Source: Byssothecium circinans (lineage: Eukaryota; Ascomycota; Dothideomycetes; Pleosporales; Massarinaceae). From it: 64,000 nucleotides of DNA. Where the stretch lies: NCBI GenBank assembly GCA_010015675.1, contig ML976986.1:891981-955980 (forward strand). Reading direction: 5' to 3'. Position 1 is the stretch's first letter; each line of letters starts with the position of its first letter. The notes beneath the pieces are model-generated. The model saw only the letters and a list, made by a program, of their open reading frames with translations, had not been told where the DNA came from and made no database searches. Below, one piece after another: positions 56,572 through 64,000 of the stretch. The position numbers were made by a program, and so were the translations under genes.

Positions 56572-59500
56572 CTACTCCTCAAGGTAAGAAAGCTTCCTCA
56601 TTTCACCCAACCTCGACCGAGCAGAAGACAGAGCGTTCTCCAGCTGCAAAATCTCGACCTGTTCATCGTTAATATACGAGTCTTCAAAAAGTGAGAGAAG
56701 TTAGAGTGACATACCTGTTGCTCCATCTGCCTAACCTTGAACTCATGGTCACCCAGCTTACTATAATCGATAGCATCCCCAGCCTCCTGATTCTTCTGCG
56801 CAATGATGGCCTGTACTTGCCTCACAAGCGCACGACACGCTGCTGTGACCGTCTTACTCGCATTCTCCAGATTATCTTGCGTCTTGCTCATGAAGCTGGC
56901 CTTGACGCGACTGGCAGCGACAAGCTGAGCTGTCGAAGCGGCAACGTCGTTGGAAGCGACAATGAGCTGCTCGGGCGAGTTGCGGCCAGAGATGACACCG
57001 TCCGCAGTCTCAATGAGCGTGTTGGTAGAGGAGGCGACCGCTTTGGCGGCGCTGATGAGACCCTCCGTCCAGCGGTTGTGCTTCTTGTAGAACTGTGTTG
57101 AGGTCATACTGCCTTTGCCTTCGCGGACAATTTCTTGCTGTGAGGCGGTGGCGGCCTTGATGAGTTGGGCGATGGCATTTGTGACGGCTATGGCAGCTTC
57201 CAGGATGGAGTCGTGAATCTTGAGCTCGTAGGTGGAGTATTGGTCGCGCGGCTTGTTCTTCAACTTTGCGAGACGTTCGGCAGCCGCAGCAATAGCATTG
57301 GCAGCCTTGGTGAGCTCGTTGTCGACCAAGTCGCCGAGATCTCCTGAGGCATTGGTGATCTTGCTCTTTGGCGCGAAAGCGTCTGCTAGTTTGGACAGGC
57401 TTTGGAGATTTCGCAGGACCTCGGCGTTGTTGTTCACAACGACGCCGAACTTGCCGTCGTCATCTAGACCGTAGAGGCGGACTGACTGTACATTTCGGAA
57501 GAACTTGACTGTCGCGGTAGCGGACGTTCGCGCAGCGCTGATGAGAGCATCCGACTTGTTGTCATCTGAAGCGAATCTCGTCAGACCTTTGGTGTCACTC
57601 AATACATCTCCAATGGCACTAGCGAAGGCATTGGCTGTCTTGATCACTTCCGAATGGGTGGCGTTAGGGCCATCAGCGATGAAACCGTTGAAGGCAGTGG
57701 CAAAGTCCATAGCGGTGGTAGACGCCTTTTCAATCTGCGAGAGCACGAAAGCACCAGAGGCGTTCTGGTTACCAGCATGCATGGATGAGTCCAATTCGTA
57801 GAGGGCATCGTCAATGCGTTGTACGCCAGCTTGGAGGACGGAGTCGATGATGTCGTTGATCTTCTGCAAGCTGTCCGCAATTATGGTGTCAAGATAGTCA
57901 TTCGACACATCGTTGTTCGCGCCCTGGTGGAGCTTGAGGTCGTTGAGCTCGAGGAGAGTCTGGTCCATTCCCGCACGGAAAATCTCCAGCTCTTCCTCCT
58001 TTTCGCGTAGTTGTCGCTCTAGATCCGAGTCACCTTCGCGGTACTTCATCTGCATGTCTTCCAAAGCACGGGTCTTGTTCCGAAGCGCTTCTTCAAGGTC
58101 GGCGATCTCTCGGTTGTGCCTAGACAGCATAGCTGACAGTTCTGAGCCCTTGCCACGCTCAGAGTTCTCCGCGCGGTCCAATGCAGAACGCAGCTCCCGC
58201 TTCAGCTTTTCAACCTCTTCGCGATGACCGCCGGTATGGCGGTCCTTTTCCAACATCGCTCGATCGCGCTCACGAATCATGTCGGCGAGCTCGAGGTTTT
58301 TGGTCTTCAGTTCTCGCTGCAGCTTATCGCGCGAATCGATTGCTTCTTGCGCGGAGTTGGCCTTCAGCTGGACAGACTTGAACTTTTGAAGTAGTTGCAA
58401 GTGCTCATGCCGCAGCTGCGAATAGAGCTTGGCGAGTGATTCGTACTTGGATCTCCACGTATTGAGCTGCTCTTGGAGTGCTCGGATTTGGTCGTCCTTT
58501 GATGAGATTTGCTGCTGGAAGTTGCCGTTCATCTGGTTGATCTCGTTCTCCAGAGCTTTCATTCGCTGGTCGTACTGCTGCAGCATCAATTGGTCATGCT
58601 CGTACTGGGCTCGCGCATTCAAGTTCTCGCGCTCGAGCTCTGCTAGACGACCTTGTGTCTGTTGTTGGTATTGGTCGCGCATCAACTGCTCCTGTGCTAG
58701 ACGAGCTTGTTCTACCTGCAACCGTTGCTGCTCTTCAAAGTCCCTCTGTGCCTGTAATTGCTGCTCTTGCTGCTGGCGTTGGCTCAGCTCCCACTGTTCT
58801 GCCAGCCTCCGCTGCTCGGCCTCGTATTCCTCCTGTTGCCTTCGCTGGTCATTCTTCCAGAACTCGTTGATGGGCTCGGGGTCTACAGCAGCTGCTTTAG
58901 GCGGCGGAGCGGGCTCTTCCGCTTTCGGTCGCGAGGGTAAAGCGGGCGCTGTCTCGTCTTCGGAGAGGAGGTTCGGGGGGTCCTGAGGCAGCTTTGGGAC
59001 TGTGATCAAGCCGGTGAGATATCGCAGGTTGGAGCATTCGTAGTAGAACTTGACCAAACGGTAATGTTGGGCGTCATATCGGCCGCGGAGGGGCGCTAAA
59101 GCCTCGTCGTCGCCCAGGGCTGTTGCAATTAGCTAAGATGTAAGGGAGTTGTTGGCCGAGGCTTACTCGTGTGCATTGCGCGCAGCATGCTCGTCACAAA
59201 CTTGTAGATGCCGTAGCTTTCCTGCACCAGCGGCACCAGGGCAGAAATGCGGCATTCATTGTCGGCGCCGCCCCTGAAGTGCGAGAAGATGAGCTTCTGG
59301 AAAGCGTCAATCTGGTCTTGCAGGGTCATCAGGTCGGTGATGGTCTCGTAGCCCTCGTTGGGGTCGTTGATGGACTTCAAGCTGATGTACTCCTCGTATT
59401 CAAATGTTCCTGCCCCTAATCAGCCATGGTCCATATTTCGCGGTCGCGCGCACGACCCACCATTGAACTCGGGATGCTGGCGGTGGAAGGCCAACTTCGC

Positions 59501-59977
59501 GGCGAGGAAGTAGGTGTACTCCTGGATCAGCTTCGCATAGCCGCGCAGACCGTCGCCGCCCGAGTTGGCGCGGGCTAAGCTCGTGAGCCAGTCGACGTTG
59601 TTCTGTGCCTCCTTCAAGGCGATGGGGTGGCCCTCCTGCAGGACCTTGTGGACGGTGATGAGGGCCTTGAAGGTCTGGATCTCGTCGGCCATGATGGGCT
59701 GCACCTTCATGCCCTGCCAGAAGGAGGCAGAGCTCTTGTGGTCCCATGTGTAGACGATGGCGGCGCGGACATGTTTCCCTGCACCTGTGTGAGCTTCAAT
59801 CACGCGTCTTCGGGCTCGTCCTGTACGTACGCTTCGGAGCCGTCTCCTCGATGCTCGTCGCCTTGCGGATGTTGATTTGGAGGTCATTTTCCTGCCTGAA
59901 GGGGATACTTTGAGCGGGCGAAATCATATTTGCGGTGCGTGTACATACTTTCCAACATTGACGTTCCGTGTCGCCAT
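56572..59977 (-). CDS. sla2: Endocytic adaptor Sla2/End4 (HIP1R family)
   Basis: Six exons (59977-59949, 59895-59831, 59778-59461, 59409-59167, 59119-56715, 56658-56572) with introns of 47-56 bp encode 1048 residues, the usual size. The first 280 residues are an ANTH domain (IRKATSIEETAPKRKHVR, basic phosphoinositide-binding patch; HKVLQEGHP). A proline-rich linker and a long Gln/Glu-rich coiled coil follow (clathrin light chain binding and dimerisation). The C-terminal 250 residues are an I/LWEQ (THATCH) actin-binding module, for example ILEAAIAVTNAIAQLIKAA and NRWTEGLISAAKAVA. It couples the plasma membrane coat to actin during endocytosis and polar growth. Confidence 0.95.
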
Positions 59978-60625
59978 GGTGGTGGGGAGGGGGGTGTCTC
60001 AATGGCGACTGCCTTCCCAGCTCTTGCAACAGGCAGCCACGGATGAGTACAGCGACAATGGGGCAGGCGCGGAGGGAGAGGGTGGAAGGGACGGGGGAGG
60101 GGAGATGTCTGTGGTAACCCCTAGGTGTTCAACGCTCGCAGGTGGTTCCGGGTTCGTCTCGCTCCCAACGTTGCGCTGCTGAGCACTGGAGGGCTCGGGG
60201 CTCACTGTTCAGAGAGCGAACTACCACTACCTCACAGGGTACGGGGTCCGTGCTGGAAACATAATCCGCCATGACGAAGCGCGTGCGCCACGCTCCAGCA
60301 TCCCCGTCGCCCCATCAAAGCTGCTGCCTCGAGCATGCATGCATCTCTCCAGCGCATACGCGCAGCTGCATGCGCAATCGTCGCACTGAGCTGTCATCTG
60401 CCATGGAGGGCGACAAGTGCAACATCTCGAATAAGCTTGTGCCAAGCCATGTGCGCCGACCGATCATGCAGGACAACGCATCTTCGGCGAAAGGCTGTCA
60501 TGTCATTTTACCTGCTATCAAACTATAGAAATGAACGCCCTGCTAATGCCACGCAATGCCTAAGAACCCAAATATGCAGAATATGACGGAAGAAGAGGGC
60601 CAGCGGACGACAACACCCAGCCTTC
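59978..60625. other. Intergenic region (sla2 promoter side, slu7 3' side)
   Basis: No gene is supported. It includes the sla2 promoter and the slu7 3' end. Confidence 0.5.
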
Positions 60626-62044
60626 CTAGACAGGTTCCGTATCCAAGTACTTGGCCATCGGGTCGTTCGACATCCGCCGCTTTCGCCGGTATTCCTCCAT
60701 TTCCTCATCAACAACGCCGTTCGCCGTCTCGTGCAGCTTGCGCTTGCGATTGGCGTCCCGCTGTGCCTGGTCAGCGCTATCCACAGCATTGGGCACGTGC
60801 TTCTCCCGTTCCTCCTCCTCCTTCCAGACTTCATCCCTAGGCACCTCCACAATGTCTGCGCCGGTCCGCATCCGTTCTGCTGCCTCAAATGCCTCTTTCC
60901 CTGCTTCGCCTGTGCAGTACGAGTTCTTGGCTGTGGAGTGACAGCATGCGTATCCCCATTGGAAGTCTGACCACCAACTGCCCCAGACCGATTTGTGGTT
61001 GTTGATGAATACATCTTCCGCGTATTTCGACTTCGCTTTGACCTTGGGTGCACCCTTGACCCTGCCCCGCTCGTCGTACTCGACATATTTCTCGTTCTCT
61101 GTGACCCCCGTCTTCTTCAGTGTGTCATCATTGAACTTGTCCTGGCCACCGTACTTCTCCAGAAGAGCCTTCCTTTGCGCCGCCTTCTTCTCCTCAGCCT
61201 CCTTCATCTCTAGCTTTCGCATAACCTCGCCAGACGTGGGATTTGCCTGTAGATGTATTTTGTTCTTGTCTCCACGCTCCTGTGTCTCCCATGCGTATCG
61301 CTGTGCCCTTTCAAACTCAGCCGCATCGCCTGATGCTCGCATGAAGCCTTCTTCCGCCACCAACGCTGCCGCATTGTCCGCCGTAACTCCCGCATCCACC
61401 ATTGACCGTGTTTTTGGGTCGTATTTCGCAGAGTCCAGGTCTAGATTTAGAAGATACTTTGCAGTATCCTCACGCAACCGCAGATTCCGCGTAGATGTAG
61501 CCTGTTTTCTCCCCATATCTGTCTCGGCGTCGTATTTGTCGCCTTCATCTTCCTCGACGTCCGACTCCTTGTCGCCATTCGCAGCTTCTCTAGCCTGCCT
61601 TCGCATAGCTTCGAGCTCGTTGTATTCTTCAATGACCTCGTTGAAATCGGAAGCGTCGTATCCGTTCCACCGGTCGCGCTTCGCATCCCACCCTAATTGC
61701 ACATCTTGAACAACCTCATCTGCCTCGATATTCTTGCCTGTATATTTTGCGAGCTGTTTTCGCGGCCGGCTGAGGCAGTCCTTCTTCTTGTGGGTCATGG
61801 CTCCGCAGTTCTCGCATGCGCCTTTGCGGAACTTGGTCGCCGCGGGCCCTTTCTTTTTGCCTCGATCGTACCATTTTGAATCCTGCTCTTGCTTCTGCAG
61901 ACGCTGATGCTCGAGGTAGTCGGTGTCCTCGCCATTTTCGTCGACGGCGTAGAACGGCTTCTTCGAGATGAAGGCCGGGATGTACTCGTTGCGCTCATTT
62001 GCGGCAGCGGACACGTCAGGCTTTTTGGGTTGGGCGGGCGGCAT
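60626..62044 (-). CDS. slu7: Pre-mRNA splicing factor Slu7
   Basis: A single exon encodes 472 residues. The N-terminal region has [14 protein letters not shown] and the CCHC zinc knuckle [14 protein letters not shown], preceded by a basic stretch. The conserved core contains [17 protein letters not shown] and [11 protein letters not shown] followed by WGYACCHS. These are signature segments of Slu7, which acts at the second catalytic step of splicing in choosing the 3' splice site. The zinc-binding Cys/His are all present. It is divergent from rev3 across 290 bp. Confidence 0.96.
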   Translation of the reverse strand: MPPAQPKKPDVSAAANERNEYIPAFISKKPFYAVDENGEDTDYLEHQRLQKQEQDSKWYDRGKKKGPAATKFRKGACENCGAMTHKKKDCLSRPRKQLAKYTGKNIEADEVVQDVQLGWDAKRDRWNGYDASDFNEVIEEYNELEAMRRQAREAANGDKESDVEEDEGDKYDAETDMGRKQATSTRNLRLREDTAKYLLNLDLDSAKYDPKTRSMVDAGVTADNAAALVAEEGFMRASGDAAEFERAQRYAWETQERGDKNKIHLQANPTSGEVMRKLEMKEAEEKKAAQRKALLEKYGGQDKFNDDTLKKTGVTENEKYVEYDERGRVKGAPKVKAKSKYAEDVFINNHKSVWGSWWSDFQWGYACCHSTAKNSYCTGEAGKEAFEAAERMRTGADIVEVPRDEVWKEEEEREKHVPNAVDSADQAQRDANRKRKLHETANGVVDEEMEEYRRKRRMSNDPMAKYLDTEPV

Positions 62045-62334
62045 GGTGAAGTGTAGGGTGGATGTGAAGAGAGGTGTGGACGTAAATGTCGTGGTAATTG
62101 CGGAGTACTAGCGCAGAACATCGATAGAGCTGCATGACAGTCTTGGCGCACGTGACTCCGCGAAGCCGTATCCCCGCCTCATTGTTCGTTGTTATGAACG
62201 CGGAAACGCGTCTTACACCCCACTTTGGAGGTTGACCCGCGTTTGTCGCGTTTATTGACTGTTGGAAGATCGTTCTTCAGCAACATGTGGCATTTCTTAC
62301 CACCTCATTCTTCCGTCAACCGCGCTGGTCCCTC
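62045..62334. promoter_or_regulatory. Shared upstream region of slu7 and rev3
   Basis: 290 bp lie between the divergent ATGs. No clear TATA box or other site is recognised. Confidence 0.4.
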
Positions 62335-64000
62335 ATGGATACGTTCCGCTTCCGTTTGAACTGCATCGACCACTACCAAGCCGCGCCAACCGACCTCGAC
62401 CCCGTCCTTCGTCGCCGCGCAGGCCACTCGCAGCTTCAAAACGCGCCTCAGGTCCCCGTCATCCGGATATTTGGCGCGACCGAGAGTGGACAGAAGGTCT
62501 GCGCCCATGTTCATGGAGCGCTCCCATATCTCTATCTGGAGTACAATGGGAGCCTGGATAAGGATGAAGGCATGTTATTGCAGCGATATACAGCATAAAC
62601 ACTAACCATATCAAAGTGAACACGTACATCGCCAGCCTCCGTGCCTCAATTGACCATGCGCTTGCCTCCACGTACCGTCGCAATCCCTACGACGGCAAAT
62701 ACGTTTACGTCGGACACATCTCCTTGATAAAGGGAGTGCCATATTATGGCTACCACGTTGGATACAAATTCTTCTTGAAAGTGTACATGCTCAATCCGTT
62801 GCATATGACGCGCTTCGCCGACTTGTTGCACCAAGGCGCCATTTTGAATCGCATTTTTCAGCCTTACGAGAGCCACCTACAGTATCTGCTGCAGTGGATG
62901 TGCGATTATAATTTGTATGGATGCGCATACATTGACTGCACCAAGGTCCAATTTCGCGGTCCTGTTCCGGACAGTGACGCGATCGATGTCACAACTCACA
63001 AATGGCATGATGCCTCCATACCATCCCAATTCATGGCGGATGCCGATCAGTACCCGCGCCAGAGCCATTGCACTCTAGAAATAGATCTTTGTGTTCAAGA
63101 TATACTCAATCGCCATGAGTTACATCCCAGACCGATGCATCATGATTTCAATGAACAGTCTCTTGAGCTAGGACCAGATGAGAAATATGTACCTTCTATG
63201 GCCGGCCTCTGGAGAGACGAAACGCGTCGACGAAAGTTACGCATGGGTCTCACGGACCCTTCGAGCAGCCCTTTCCCGCCCGAGGTGCTTGTCTCAATGT
63301 CTGCCGATATTCGAAACACGGATAAGGGAGGATGGATCCACGAGGAAGAATATAGAGAATTCGTGCAAGGGCTCATAAAAGCTGAAAGGGGCAAGAACCC
63401 GGCTGTGACTGCAGAGAAATTTGTCACACCTGTTGAAGGCGAAGACGGCATCAGGACTGCGGTGGAGAGTGTGGAAGACTTGTATCCTGGAAACTTGCCA
63501 TGCGAAGACTCATCAGTTGAAGCAGCTGCCGAAAGTACGGAGGGGGTTAATGCTGATATCGCCGAAAAAACTTCAAAGGCGACCAACGCGGTTGACGACG
63601 GAGAAGATGAAGGCGAAGTTCTTTGCCGTATCGAAGAGCACGAGGAGGAAGCACAGTCTGACACTGAAGAACAGCCATCCTTAGATCCTCTGAGCGTGTC
63701 AGAAGCACTTCTTCGAAGCTCGGCCAATGGAGGAGCAGCTGAACAGATCATCGATGAAGCAATTGATCTCCCTAACGACGAAGACGATTCATCGCCTGAC
63801 GATCCTGTCAGTCCGGTGAAGCGACATCATGACTTTGATAATCCACAGCATAACAAACGCCAACGGACCACAGCCTCACAAGCTACCCACCGAGTTTTGT
63901 TCAGAGCGGATCAGCCTCATAAAGAGCTCGAAGATACACATCCCTCTCACAAGGGTGAGGATGGCCCGCCTCGTCCCAGTCAGTTGTCGCAAGGCAGCAT
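62335..64000 (+). CDS. rev3: DNA polymerase zeta catalytic subunit Rev3, N-terminal part (runs off window)
   Basis: Exon 1 (62335-62569) and exon 2 (62617 to beyond 64000) are in one open frame of about 540 codons in this window. The start gives MDTFRFRLNCIDHYQ, followed by VIRIFGATESGQKVCAHVHG, LPYLYLEY, LLQWMCDYNLYGC and HCTLEIDLCVQDILN, the N-terminal family-B region typical of Rev3. A long acidic disordered insert begins near 63400. The catalytic domain lies beyond the window. Rev3 with Rev7 extends past DNA lesions in error-prone translesion synthesis. The 47-bp intron has a GC donor (AAG|GCATGT) with an ACTAAC branch site and AG acceptor; no GT donor gives the correct frame. Confidence 0.92.

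Noticed and set aside
1..64000. CRISPR arrays, rRNA genes, intact tRNA genes, reverse transcriptase or transposase genes
   Set aside because: None seen on either strand; repeats found are diverged tandem or microsatellite types without spacers, and the only tRNA-like signal fails basic structure.

Overview
This is a window of nuclear DNA from a filamentous ascomycete, most likely a Dothideomycete. Genes carry short GT-AG introns (about 44-121 bp) with CTAAC/CTGAC-like branch sites, there is no operon structure, and the proteins are typical of filamentous fungi: cytochrome b5-type lactate dehydrogenase, Zn2Cys6 and C2H2 regulators, BTB and F-box proteins, KMT6, and a CBM1-linked cellulase. I recovered exon structures by hand from splice signals, reading frame and family similarity. 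The models given with exon coordinates keep frame across every junction.

Left part (1-23.3 kb) is gene-poor and worn. It starts with the 3' end of a class II ketose-bisphosphate aldolase. Next comes an intact four-exon FMN-dependent L-lactate dehydrogenase whose C-terminus reads as a peroxisomal PTS1 (AKL). Then follow about 12 kb with no convincing intact gene. That stretch holds a relic of a Zn2Cys6 regulator (about 3.54-3.88 kb), diverged tandem repeats of 189 bp (5.1 kb), 174 bp (10.3 kb) and 194 bp (10.7 kb), a 33-bp repeat, and a three-copy unit with long pyrimidine tracts (13.7-14.4 kb). Beside the last is a tRNA-like box A/box B pair. From 15.6 to 23.3 kb lie two SRR1-domain paralogues, a C2H2 zinc-finger gene and an F-box gene. 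Both SRR1 genes and the F-box gene are each broken by exactly one in-frame stop in an otherwise good reading frame, and the two SRR1 genes share upstream clusters of TGACTC-type sites.

Right part (23.5-64 kb) is dense, conserved and mostly intact: a BTB protein, SMC1 (cohesin), GPC1 (glycerophosphocholine acyltransferase), a small unknown protein, a membrane-anchored paraoxonase-like esterase, a patatin-like triacylglycerol lipase, SWP1 (oligosaccharyltransferase), a kinase/coiled-coil/zinc-finger fusion, a secreted carboxylesterase, the kinetochore scaffold Spc105/Spc7/KNL1, the PRC2 methyltransferase KMT6, a CBM1-GH5 cellulase, SLA2, SLU7, and the 5' part of REV3 running off the window.

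Several genes are divergently paired over short shared promoters: F-box/BTB, SMC1/GPC1, KNL1/KMT6 and SLU7/REV3. Chromosome-maintenance genes (SMC1, KNL1, KMT6, REV3) are frequent here, but nothing in the sequence shows that they are co-regulated. Two runs of N (13927-13936 and 42087-42256) sit inside repeats and are probably assembly gaps.
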